Below, in pieces: positions 19,601 to 30,700 of a stretch of DNA of 64,000 nt (position 1 is its first letter; each line of letters opens with the position of its first letter). Made by a program: the position numbers and the translations under genes. The stretch is from NCBI GenBank assembly GCA_009760855.2, contig WPIO01000167.1, positions 243,501 to 307,500 on the forward strand, given 5' to 3'. The notes under the pieces were generated by a model. It did not search any database. It worked only from the letters and a program-made list of their open reading frames with translations, and was not told the origin of the DNA. The stretch comes from Cristatella mucedo. Lineage: Eukaryota > Bryozoa > Phylactolaemata > Cristatellidae.

Positions 19601-20398
19601 AAGTCACAATACAAAAGATGCTTGAGAATCAGCCTGAACGCTCTTATTTATTATCGCATGGGAACTTGCTTTTTGCTTACAGTAATGCTTACCCATCATC
19701 ATTTACTCTTCTGATTCCGACTATCGCACATGTTTTCAGCCAAAGAATTAGATATGAAAAATTTATGAACTCATCATTAAAAATAGTAACTGTGAATAGG
19801 TTCTTTCCACGTGCAGTAATATACATGATGTGATAAGTAAGCCAACGTTTTACTTCTCAGCGAGAGAAGGACAACAGGAAACGATCGGAGGTGAATACTA
19901 CAATTAGCCGTAGAAAGCAGGGAGTTGAATTCGCTGATTTTCTTATGACTCGATGCCAGTTATATGTGACTCTGTCGTTTAATGTCACTCCTTTGCCGTC
20001 ATTCTCCAAGGGTTGTCAATCAGGAATAAGCTAACAAAACACGTTCACAATCACCCTCTCATTGGCAGATACATATTTTTCGCATAATGTAATATTGGAA
20101 CCTGCCCTTTTAGTATTAGATTTAGTGAATTTTGGGATTATTTCGATTTCCTAGTTCAAAGCATCGGAATCCTGATGTCATTTCAAAAAATGTATATCGC
20201 ACAAACTGGTACATTGCAGCTGTAGTCAGTGAAACTCGTGGTTTAACAGATACAGTAGGCTACGCTTGGAGCTATATACAGAGTGTATAAATGTCACTCT
20301 CCGACTGCCAATAGAATGGGCTATGGTTCGCGATATGCATAAATCGAGCTTGCAGCTCCCGATGTGTTTTTGGAGTCTTAGTGAAGCCGTCCTTTGGT
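19601..20398. other. inner part of left arm, no gene
   Basis: Contains a 71-codon ORF at 19,618-19,833 whose right-arm copy differs at about six residues. The diverged third copy (38.75-39.03 kb) reads quite differently, so coding is not supported. Confidence 0.4.
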
Positions 20399-20449
20399 AA
20401 TGGATAATGGTAATGGAGCCGTCCCCATGACCCAGATTGTTTTGTGGCG

Positions 20450-20536
20450 AAACCATCCGCCACCATCCCGACCATCCGCCACCATCCACCACCATCTGCC
20501 ACCATTCGCCACCTTCTGCCACCATCCACCACCATC
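20450..20536. repeat. 10-bp minisatellite at the arm boundary
   Basis: About 8.5 units of CCATCCGCCA / CCATCCACCA, lying just inside the point where the near-identity of the arms ends. The matching place on the right (about 55,600-55,640) has no such array. Confidence 0.9.
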
Positions 20537-22217
20537 GATATCGGAGTATTCTAATAGTGACTCCTGAATCTTACATCGAGCGTTGATAGCCCTAGTTGAG
20601 CACTGCCATCAAGATCAGATTTAATCGTGTTAATATTTCATGCCACGTCTTCGACCCACCTTAAGGGGACTTATCACTACCGTCCACAAAGAAAATACTT
20701 GGAGCACCGGAAGAAAACTCACTGCTATGATGATTAATATGAAACCAGAATGAAGCCGGTTGTGCCAGATTTTTTTCCTAAATATGTAACCCACAAGGCC
20801 GTATCTAAGCTCACTGAAGCATGACGAATGAACGAACTTTTCTCTTGAACTTTAGACTCAAGAAAACAGAAGAAAGAAAGACAGGCTCTTGTCAGAGCGG
20901 AGAATGGACCGTTACGGACATTAAGTATTTAAAATATCAAGTTGAATGCATGTATGTATGTATGCATGTATCTCCGTCAGTAACTCCACAAAGTCATAAA
21001 GACCATGTGGGTGCTACGCAGGAGAGTGTTATATAGCTCACTCACAGGTCTACTACCTGCAGAGCTAAAGCTTCGGTCGCCAACTGTCTTTAAGCAGAGG
21101 AAGTTGAACACTTCATCTTAGCCGTGTAACATCGTACTCATAAATAAATCGTGCATTTTCAAGCGACCACCGCTGCCATAATATGAGCCTATTGTCTACC
21201 ATGTAACATGTCCTCTAAACAACGTTTGAAATAACGATGAATTCATTACTGGACGATTGTCACCTGCCAAAGATCCAAAAGTATTTGATCCACGGCACAG
21301 ACCTGGAACTAACCCCAATGGGTCGCATACCACCACCAATTCCTTACCAAGATCAGAACTGCCGAACCTCGAAAGCGAAATGTTTATGCCAATGCATCAG
21401 TTTTTAATGATGAGAAGTACTACTAAACATATCTCAAACGACTGAAGTACATATAATGATAGCTACACAAAGTAGTGCAAACTGTACTGATCCCATAGCA
21501 TCTATGCTCAAGACGACAAAAGCGGCTGTTTTGTAATATATTACAATTATCTTTCAACCAACTACCATAAAATCATCGTTCTCTTTCTTGGACCATATTA
21601 ATAAATGTCCAAGATTAGGACTTTATCTCGCACGGTTTAAATAATATATCCTCTTTTCCGATATATCCATAAATACAAAACAGACACCAGCGATCTGGCT
21701 CAGCAAATGACTCAACTTGTACTGTCTATGTACCTTTCAACATACTCAAAAGTTATTGGTTCAAACACAAAGCACAATCGTCACAGGTAATTGTTAACTG
21801 GATCAACAATAAATAAGATTAATATTAGGTAATGCTGCTCCTAAGCCCTAACTTATCCGGCAATTTCATAAACGTTCTAATTTGTCGGCAAACCTCATGG
21901 TTCTCAATTGAATCTCAGCAGTGAAGTTCGTAGTTCATAATTTCGGACATTACGCCATCGAGGGGAGTGGGATCATTTTCTGGTACCCAGCGACCTGACG
22001 TCGAACTGTCAACAGTGTAACGGGCCGAGAGGAGCGGCCAAACGGTCGCTCACGGTCCGAGTAGCTACTGCAAAGCCAATAGAACCAGGATCTGGCAAAG
22101 ACCCGGTAAGGATTCAGTGACTAAAATGATAAGCGGACTTTTTTAATAAAAGTATTGCATTCCTGACCGTCTAGGCACTTATGTCCTGAAAATAACGGTC
22201 GTGATTTATCATTTGCC
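20537..22217. other. 5' flank of unit U2 (reverse orientation relative to U1)
   Basis: The reverse complement matches U1 flank 5.6-7.15 kb: CACAAGGCCGTATCTAAGCTC, ACTCAAGAAAACAGA, GAACATGTCCTCTAAAC-like and the TCCAAGATTAGGAC segment. Contains an L2-type tail fragment at 20,950-21,120 and the conserved block at 22,161-22,190. No gene. Confidence 0.55.
20950..21120 (-). mobile_element. L2-type 3' tail fragment
   Basis: The minus strand carries the family-2 ending (GTGAGTGAGCTATATAACACT, CCGTCTGTAACTC-like order) and a GCGACCGAAGCTTTAGCTCTGCAGG block equivalent to the LSSAGT codons of the 18.0-19.0 kb element. Truncated and diverged. Confidence 0.5.
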
Positions 22218-23239
22218 TTGCTTTTAGCTACTGAATTCAAAGGCAAACCCGTGCAGCCGCTCAACGTCGCTTATGTCGTAGCGAATTCGCCAACAAAGAG
22301 AAGCTCAGCACTGCTTGAGCTGAACAATCGTACCGTGACGTACAATCGTGATTGTTGCCCGGTATATCTTGGTGAGGCTCAATTGCGGAGCTTAGAAGAT
22401 TGGCTAGCCGAGGCTCGTCGAGAAAGAATTCATCCGACGCCAGCCATGGACGCCGATCTCGTTGCCAAGGGTATCGTCAAGGAGTCGGCGGAGGAGTTGT
22501 ACGTGCTGAGATTCGTGGGCCACAGTACCTGGTCCAATGAGCTGCCGCCGGATGCCGCTGCCGAAACGAAGCTCAAGTTTCGCGATTTTGACATTAGTAC
22601 GGGCGCGCTGAGCTCATATTTCTCGTTTATCGAGCAAGATCTCCTGCGGATGCAGATCGAGTTCGTCGGTGGTAGAGGTGGTGGTACGGGTGATGCATAG
22701 AGTGGCTCAGCCAGTAAGCCGACCACCATTACAGCAGCTGCTACAGTTTATACCACCATGCCGCTCGGTAACCACTCTTGGCTCCGAGTGTACTGTCGGT
22801 ACGAGCTGTTATACCTAGACCTTGGCCGCCAAACTGGCTGCAGCTCCCACCAAAGACTTGCAACATCACTCCATCTAGGTGCATCACGAGTGGTCCTCTG
22901 CATGCTCACTTAGCTGCCAAGCGAAATCCGATCGCCAGGTGGTAGCCTCCACCATTGAGGGCCACTATGGATGCCATAGCAGCGACTCTGTCCAATAACC
23001 GGCAGTCAAAGCCATTCCAGGAGAACAAGACGGAACTTATATTCTCCGAGCTACACTTTGACACAAAGGGCTTTAATATCGATCGACGAACGGCGCAGCT
23101 CCACCACTGTTGCAAGGGAAGAAATTATAAAGAGACACACGCTTCGGCCGAAGCAGGCAGCCGCCAAGAAGCTGCCAAACATAGCCAGCAGCTTGCCAAC
23201 CTGGACGGCATGCTGCCCAGCATCGCCGCCGATGGGTAA
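22218..23239 (+). pseudogene. coiled-coil protein of the U family, copy U2
   Basis: The ORF 22,218-22,700 (160 codons) gives the clearest view of the family's N-terminal domain: TYNRDCCPVYLGEAQL, LEDWLAEARRERIHP, DADLVAKGIVKESAEELYVL, FVGHSTWSNELPPDAAAE, KFRDFDIS, then SFIEQDLLRMQIEF. A Gly-rich end and TAG follow. Downstream, 22,955-23,239 is open in another frame and includes LANLDGMLPSIAADG, which matches the linker NLDGMPSSVES of U1. The copy therefore continued before being cut near 23,240, where the oppositely oriented U3 begins. Upstream flank and conserved block match the other copies. Confidence 0.55.
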
Positions 23240-24480
23240 ATGCTTCGGCCAGCACTCTCAAACATTTCGGCCTCAGTGGATGCCCGGTAACGCTCTTCGG
23301 CGAGCACTACTCGAGCCTCATACAAATCTGAGGCGCACGGCACCTCTCTTCTACAGACTCTGCTCGATTTTTTTGGAATGCTGCCGAAGCACGCTGCCTC
23401 TCTGCGTCTCTTTCAGCTGTTGCAGTTCTTCAATGGCACGGCGAGCCTCGTGCTGGCTGGCAGCAAGCCTCTCTTGCAAAGCATTGGCTAGACGCCGCTC
23501 TTTAGCGAGAGCTTTAAGCATCTCGTTCAACTCGGCAACGGCTGGTTGTCAAAAGGAATCGAGGGACGAGTGCCTTGCTGCTTGATGCAATGCAGCTTCT
23601 CGACAGAGACGTCGGACCGATCCATTTCCTGCTCGGATGCGACACTGGACCGCCAGTCAATGGACAGAGAAGCTGTGATAGCTTCAAAGCCGGCTGTGTT
23701 AAAGGTGCAGGTGTCCGCCTAGCAGTCGGACTCCGATTAGCAGCTAAGGTAGCCTGAGGAGCACAATTCATGCTGCACCTCGATGGAGTGAAGCTGCTAA
23801 TCTTAGGTGCATTATGCAGCAGGTTTCTGCTGCCCTGTCTAGCGATGGGAATGCGTACCGACATTGCACTTGGAGCAGGCCTAAAGTGATCCTCAAGCGA
23901 AGCAGCTGTATAAACAATGGCAGCCGCTGCAACGGTGGTCTGCTGGCTGGCAGCCCGATACTTCGCCTCGTCCGCAGCACCACGGCCACTGCCGGCTGGA
24001 AGCGATGTGTCCTTGAGCTCACGACTGCAGAGTAACTCCATGAGCTTCCGCATAAGATCTTGCTCAATAGATGACAAATATTGGCTCAGCTCGCCAGTGC
24101 TTGGTCTAATACTGCAAAGTTTTCGCTTAATTTCGGTGACGGCATGCTGAAGCAGTACATTGAATTATCTGCCTCGCCCCATTAAATTTACAAGACACGA
24201 CCACCGACTTCTTGCCTATATGCTTCTCAACCACATCGGTGCATATGGCTGACGTCGGATGAGGGCTTCCTCAACGAGCCATAGCAATCCATCCTGCGAT
24301 TTTCCTGTTTCTCTTTATCGGAAGGGGCCGCATCTTCGCTCAAGAAGAGATCACTCGCAAATGAGCTTTACTACGATTGTCTGGGTAACAATCGCGATCA
24401 TACGTAAATATACGATCGCTCAGAGCGCTTTGCCCTACTTTTTGATTTGCTGACAAATTCGCTCGGTCATATGCTTCACC
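23240..24480 (-). pseudogene. coiled-coil protein of the U family, copy U3
   Basis: The minus strand from about 24,480 down shows family blocks in several frames: an N-terminal segment near 24,250-24,330 (antisense of GAGGGCTTCCTCAACGAGCC corresponds to the LEDWLAEA block), MSSIEQDLMRKLMELL at 24,077, and a linker. A coiled-coil portion near 23,270-23,530 matches ALLEARLDLAEEQ of U1 as YEARVVLAEERYRAST. Stops and frameshifts are frequent. It ends at the tail-to-tail junction with U2 near 23,240. Confidence 0.5.
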
Positions 24481-26019
24481 GAGCGGCTGCACTGGTTTTG
24501 CCTTGGAATATAGTGGCCATTAGCCAGCTAAACAATACAAGTGTGCTTGTTCTTTTCAGCACTTCAGTGCCTTGACGGCCGTGAATGATATATTTTTATT
24601 AATCGTATCCGTTATTTGTTTTAGTCGCTACGCTTGCATCGTTTGTTTTTCATATTCTGCTTCTCGCGATTTTGGACTAGCTACTCTGATCGCGAGCAAC
24701 CGTTCGGATGCTCTGATCGGCCGGTTACACGAGCTACAGTTAGTTACGATAGGCATGGCTCGGACAGAGTGACCGACTTGTTAGGTTGAATTGTTCACAT
24801 CAGTCGCTGTTCCTCCTCTGCTGCGAAATGAGCCAGTCTTTTTTCTTTTTCAGTTTTCTTGTGTTTATAGGTCAATAGGAAAGGTCATCCATGCTTCGTG
24901 CTTGATTGAGCTTGTACACGGCCTTGTGTGTTGGCATCCGGCACAACCGGTTTCACGTTGGCTTCATGTTCATCATCCATTATGGCAGTGACTTATCTTC
25001 TGATTCTCTAAGTTTCTTTTTTGTGCATGGTGGCGATAAGTCGGCTTTAGGTAAGTCGACGTTGCGTGAGAGAGTTAGGGGATGATGGGCTATAAAGGGT
25101 CGACGTTAAATTTCAAACGGCATAAAAAGGCTTCACGAAACGACCAAACAAGTGTCCGGAGCTGCAAGCTCGATTGATGGTGCCACAGGGACTACAGGTG
25201 TGTGAACTACCACAAATATGAGAACTCACGTGCTTTAAACAAGGGCATAGTGCAATACCAGCGATTATGAACTAAGCACTTTGCAGCTAGTCTCAATTGA
25301 GAAATAACAGCTTTGACAATGGATGTGGAGGAATATGAGATAGCGGCTATTAGGTGAGGCTGGTGAGCAGAGCTATGCACGAGTGTAGCTACTAATTATT
25401 TATTACGGTAGTGGTGTTTAAGAATTACGACCTGGCTGCTATGTGAGGCCTGAACATGATTACAGTCTTGGTCTTGGAGCATCGGTTGGTCGGTCGGTGA
25501 TCAAAGTGCTGAACCGGTGCTACGGAGTGTTGGCTAAAGATTTACCGTTAACCGACCCGGGTATATGTTTTATAATACAGCATATTATTGAGCTTTTCCT
25601 AATGCGTTTTTATAGGTAGAGCCACTTGCGGAATAGTGAGTGCAGGGGATTTATCGTCGGCACATTGCTTGCTTACGTCCATTGCAAGCCGTAGGAGTGG
25701 TTCTAGTGACTGAACTAATGTGGGTTGCAAGTCAAAATGAAGATGCACTCCTGCCTTTCGCAGGGGATGCGCCTAATCTCTGATGATGTCTGCACACAGA
25801 GTGCTGAGAGCAGGAACAATCCTTTGCTAGCTATTTGGGATTTCTGCATCGTGTTCCAGGTTCATGAAAAACCGCATTTAGCCCCTGATAAATCAGGCTC
25901 CTTAAAAACGTATCAGTGCCAGCCTGCCTTCGGGCTGTCCACTGAAAATTGTAATATATGCTCACATAAATTACTACAGCCTTTTGCTTTCAGGTTGAGT
26001 GGTAGGCTAATGGATAATA
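24481..26019. other. 5' flank of unit U3
   Basis: Collinear with U1 5.6-7.9 kb, including the conserved block at 24,557-24,582, but without the SINE that U1 has at 6731-6912. No gene seen. Confidence 0.55.
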
Positions 26020-26165
26020 TAAAAATATAATTCATTTGTATAGTGCCATAAGGTAGGCTAATCTCTATGGAGGCACTTCGCATGTGCTTTCGTGCTCGAG
26101 CCAGCGACCTCAGCCAGACCTTGGTTGGGGCGAGCACATCAGCCACTGAACCAAACCTGCTCGTT
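26020..26165 (-). mobile_element. tRNA-derived SINE (family 2)
   Basis: The minus strand reads TGGTTCAGTGGCTGATGTGC (A-box-like TGGTTCAGTGG), then GAGGTCGCTGGCTCGAGCAC (B-box-like), then CTCCATAGAGATTAGCC and a GCACTATACAAATGAATTAT end. The same order occurs at 35,725-35,870. A decayed remnant is split by the CR1 insertion at 7,985 in U1. Confidence 0.55.
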
Positions 26166-27239
26166 ACACTGTATGGAAAGCTAAACTCCAGCTTCAGCAT
26201 TTAATAGTCACTCCCATATTGCATGCCCTACCGCACTCGGGGTTAGAGCGACCAATGCTGGATTAGACCCGGGTATATTCGTTAGACACAGTCCAACAGT
26301 GAAGCCATTCAGCATTTGAGAAAACTACAACGTTTAATAAGGCATCCGGCAAACAGAGCGTGGAAAAACAACAAAGCAACAAGCTCGCTAAATGTATCCT
26401 ACTCCTAAAGGTCTACCATTGGTTTAGCAACCTTACTTTCTTACTAATCCTAATATTACTGGCTTCCGTTCGTAATCACTCTATGATCAGCCGTAGCTGC
26501 TGCAACTTTCCCAGAAACCTATTGGCTTAGGTACACATGGTATGCAGCCGTGGTCTGCAACTCAGAAAACAGAGGCAGTGTCCTCACCCAGGCAGTGCTG
26601 AACAGCAGGTTAAGGTGAAACCACCCGGCACACTGGCTGAGATTTGGATTTAGCCAATAACTCCCTTTTATGAGCAGCCTGTTCGTGTCAAATGGGTTGG
26701 CGATTTCAAATACGAGTAGCAACAACCAGCAATTTAATGGATCTGGCACTTAATCATGCCACAAGAAAGTAGTTAGCGAGTTGCACATGACGACTGGCAA
26801 AACGTCACAGTAAATTTATCAAAATTCACCAGAAAATGGCTTTGAATAAACATGTAAGCTCCGGAGCACCTTACAAAATCTTTCAAGTTGGGCTGTACAT
26901 CGAAGGTAACTTTCCATCTGAGGGGAAGCCTGCCCTTGGGTAGTTGGTCAACAACGCGAACTCAATTCTTAATTAAGGAAACCAGTTCTTCATCATTAGC
27001 AGAATTTCTCTACAAAGGTACGTCTGTTCTGCTAGGGGCATCATGAAGTGTCTTTGGTGGATTTATTGCTGCAATTAATCTCAGCCTCTATCACAAACCT
27101 GTTTTACTGATTAGGTTGAGTCGCTAATGCACTTTCAGCCGAAGATAACAACTGCTGCCCAGCCGCTGCTGAAGAAAGTCATTCCAGGAACCGAATAGCA
27201 TTCTACACTGGCACACGAGTAACCGAGTAATAATCATAT
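26166..27239. other. U3 continuation, no gene
   Basis: Collinear with 8,970-9,829 plus 11,036-11,269 of U1, i.e. the ancestral arrangement without the 9,830-11,035 CR1 insertion. Confidence 0.55.
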
Positions 27240-30200
27240 AACACACTTGATATAGTACCTTGAGAAAACATTCTGTCTTTTGAAAAGCTTTACATTCGCT
27301 GTAAAGATGCCTCGAATGGTTATTGGCAGCATGCTTGGTAAACGATTGGAATAACGTTGTCACTGGTTAGCTAACAGATTCAGAATGCAAAAGCAGTTGG
27401 TATCAGCTAGCACAGTATCAGTAGAAATATATATATCAGTTTAAGCTCCTTATGAAAAATCACTTAAACCCGCTAAATGGTTTGAAAAAGATGCGTTTTA
27501 AACTTCCTTTTGAATGTGGTCAAGTCAGGGGATAACGTGACGAAAGTGGAGAGTAAGTTCCATGCTGTCTCAGCATACAAACTATAGGCAGGTATGGTCA
27601 CCAAAGCAATGAATGTTTGCTCGAGGTATTGCTTGAAGGTTTGATTCCCAACCTTGGGTGATACGATGCTTATACTGGTTTGCAGTAGATCCGATAGGTA
27701 AGCTGGAGCCAAGAATGAAGGGACCTACAAGTATGCAATAACGCGTTGAATTTGATGCATTGCTTGACTGATATCCAGAGCCGGTTGGCAAGAAGCCATG
27801 TTAAGTGACAACTGTGACGATTACGACATACAAGCTTAGATGCACATGCCTAGCCCAGTTGTGAGATCCTGATTGCACAGGCCGGTTGACCATTTCGCAC
27901 TGAGTCGCAGAAATTCGGACCGATTGTCAGTACACGGACCGACGTGGATTTAGTATCCCTGTATAAACACGCTCGACTTTCAGCAAAGTTATGTAGCTGA
28001 AAGTAGGCAGAATTTATTGCGAAGCAGATGCAGTCGTCTAACAAAAGGTTACTTTAGAACGTGACACCTAGATTTCGTGAAGGTTTAACAGGAGATATGC
28101 TTGATCGGCCGATTGCGACTGTGATAGGTTTTAATTCCTGGTTCGCACTTGGTTTTCCCATAGCTAATAACTCGGTTCTATCATCATTCCATTTCAAACA
28201 ATTAGCTGTCATCCGTCTCTCACTTTTATTGTTACACGATGAAAGGGCGTTGAGATAAATCGAGAGGCAGAAGGGGTTGATGTGATAAAATCAAAGCTAT
28301 AACTGAGTGTCATCCGAATAGAAGTGCAAACCAATATTGTGCTGGTCAATCACATTGGCAATAAAAAGAGTATAAACGTTGAAAAGAACGAAACTAAAAT
28401 TGGAGCTCTGCCACAGATAGTATAGCAGAGGTTCCTTGGACGATCTTAGTACATTCATGTCAATAATCTGCAGTGTACAACTAAGATAGGAAACGAACCA
28501 ATTTAATTCCAGTTATAGTAATGTCAATGCGAGATGAGATGTGATAACAGAGGACCTGATAATCGATAGCATTTAAAGCTGCTGATTGTTTGAGTAAAAA
28601 AGCCGAGATAGTACTATAATGTCTCCATTTCGACATAGTACATCAAAAGCAGTGCTGTCTCTATGGTTTGTTTAGCCTTAAAACCCAAATTTGAATTTAC
28701 TATCAAAAATTAAAGCTTCGACAGAAAAGTTCAGCCGTTTGCGATAAATAGTTTCACTGGTTCAATAGAAATAGTCGAAAGAAGACTCGTGTGACCTAGC
28801 TTAAGACATCTTTCTTACTCGACGACAACTACTTTCCTACTGCCGACTATGGCACATCCTTTTCAGCGGTCCTGAGCTGCTACTTCTATGCTACTCACTG
28901 CCTCAACTGCTCTCCTGACTCTGCAATGCTCACCACTTTCTCTTCTTTGCGTGAGATGAAGTCTGTCGACTCCCGAATGCGTACCGAAAGCCGCTTAGGC
29001 TGTGAGTGTGCTATATGAAACTCTCCTGCATAAAATCCACACGGTCTTTATGACTTTGCGGAGTTACAGACGGAGATACATCACATAGAGTCACTTTCTT
29101 GACTATTCACATTACTACAGCCTTCTCGCAAGGAGGCGGGAAATGACCTGAAACTATTAGCATGTTTCATATGTTATCGATGCAAGTCAACAGCATACTG
29201 GTGCATAGTAGTACCGCAACTTTTGGAATTGGGTCCGAAGCACGATTTTCCTTCCTATATGGGTACATAAACTTCAGGAATATGCCACTAGTGACTTCCT
29301 TGAATGTAGAATGTAAAATGTAGACACTACAACAAATTGAGGGACATAATTATGGGGGAAACTACCACCGTATTGGTGTATTCCCTGATCTCGACTATCT
29401 TCAGGACAAATAAGCAATAGCAGCTTTTAGCTTGATCATCACAGGGATCATTTGGGGAGAATTGAGGGAGCGGTAGAGGTGATAGTTAAAAGTCAGAATC
29501 AGCATTTTCGGAATTTTTATTTATGATTGGCCATGATTTTGTTTATAGTACCTAGACGTATCTTTGGTAGGATCAATTAGTACGACATGCAATAGTCCTC
29601 GTATGCCTATCTACGTAATTCTGGCCTGATCTTGGTAATGCTTTTTCAAGCTTGTGCTTAGAAGTCGTAGCGAGTTTACTTTTGTGGTAAACCAAGGCCG
29701 TCTGTACGAGGTCAGACAGTGCTCTCACTTGGAGTTGCAACCTTTTACAGCATGTCAGTTAGCGTCGTGGTCTAGCTATCTAGCAATAATGACAGGTCAG
29801 AAGACAAAGTAGCATAAGCTAGGCAGATATTCTCTCATGGTCAGAATCAATGTCTATAGTCATGACGTTTGGCGATTCACAAGTGATGGTAGAGAAACAA
29901 GAGAAGGACACACATCGTAGACTAAATAAGGTCTGCATTCGATGAAATAAGAAAGATTTTTTTAACAATCGTAGGTGAAAAACTGCAGTTTTATGAGAGC
30001 ATGTGATCGATCGTATAACCATGATGTGATTTCGTCGTGGAGCCACCTACATTTTCCAAAAGAGATAATGAGTCAGTCGAAGCATGCAATTATCTGCTGA
30101 AAGCGTCCGATAAGTTATCAAAGTGAACGTTGAAATCATAGATATCGAGGAAGGATTGATTTAGTGCACACACAATACAAGTAAAAAATAAAGGAAGGCT

Positions 30201-30700
30201 TGGTAGCTGGTAGACTTTAGGATAATGCAACCACCATTAGGTTGCTGTCGGATGAAATAAAGACAATAAAGTGTAAAGTCTTCTTCGTCGGTACGGCTAA
30301 TAGCTTAAAGTAGAGTTTTGATCGCCCGATAATAGCAGCTACATCTTAGGTTTAGAATGATCTAGGGGTGTGCACGAATGGGAAACCAGTATTAGATGAA
30401 TCTTCAATTATCGGGCTGTATAACGATTTTAGCTAAGCTTCAGTCAAGGCGAGCAGGTTGAGACCATTTTCAGAAATAAAGTCGCATATAGATAGAGGTG
30501 TATAGCACAATGAGCAATGATTCCAACGAAAAGCGTAAATTTAGGTAGGCGGAATTATAAAAATCAGGATGACTAACAATTTAGAGGGAATCACAGTGAA
30601 GCTTGTAGATGAGTTTGCTGAGCCATTCCAGACAATGCTAGGAATAGCGAAGGAGCAGGTACTCAGCTTGCCGATTCTACCTAGTGACTACGTCTGAGCT
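27240..30700 (-). mobile_element. long CR1-type retrotransposon relic with reverse transcriptase and endonuclease
   Basis: On the minus strand, from 3' to 5': an ATT-less eroded 3' UTR (27,240-27,450); the C-terminal reverse transcriptase region (to about 28,250); and the palm region with HNIGLHFYSDDTQL, a YADD variant, near 28,300. After an inserted fragment comes a linker, then an AP-endonuclease-like region (29,810-30,650). That region carries YDFNVHFDNLSDAFSRQL, ENVGGSTTKSHHGYTIDHML and, further upstream, codons resembling the D-x-x-x-ENGLNLLALTE block. Many stops. In living elements the endonuclease nicks the target and the reverse transcriptase primes from it. About 3.4 kb, much longer than the other CR1 copies here. 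Confidence 0.65.
28790..29090 (+). mobile_element. L2-type (family 2) 3' end inserted in the CR1 relic
   Basis: The plus strand matches the end of the 57.06-58.02 kb element: CTGCCGACTATGGCACATCC, TTTTCAGCGGTCCTGAGCTG, GAAAGCCGCTTAGGCTGTGA, GTGTGCTATA and the GAGTTACAGACGGAGAT tail. It interrupts the minus-strand CR1 element, giving a relative insertion order. Confidence 0.7.

Larger units (their letters stand above)
12079..20398. repeat. left arm of a large inverted repeat (at least 8.3 kb)
   Basis: The reverse complement of 55,679-64,000 matches this interval collinearly. The sum of paired coordinates stays between 76,076 and 76,084 along the whole length (for example 13,382 with 62,702, 14,506 with 61,578, 18,234 with 57,842, 20,226 with 55,851). 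Several ORFs of 65-122 codons are identical at the protein level; differences are scattered substitutions and microsatellite length changes. The outer end cannot be set because the right arm runs off the window. The inner end is sharp near 20,398. Confidence 0.95.

Noticed and set aside
20272-20535. Trp/Gly/Asp-rich minus-strand ORF (VVDGGRRWRMV type)
   Set aside because: It is a translation of the 10-bp minisatellite and the arm end, not a gene.
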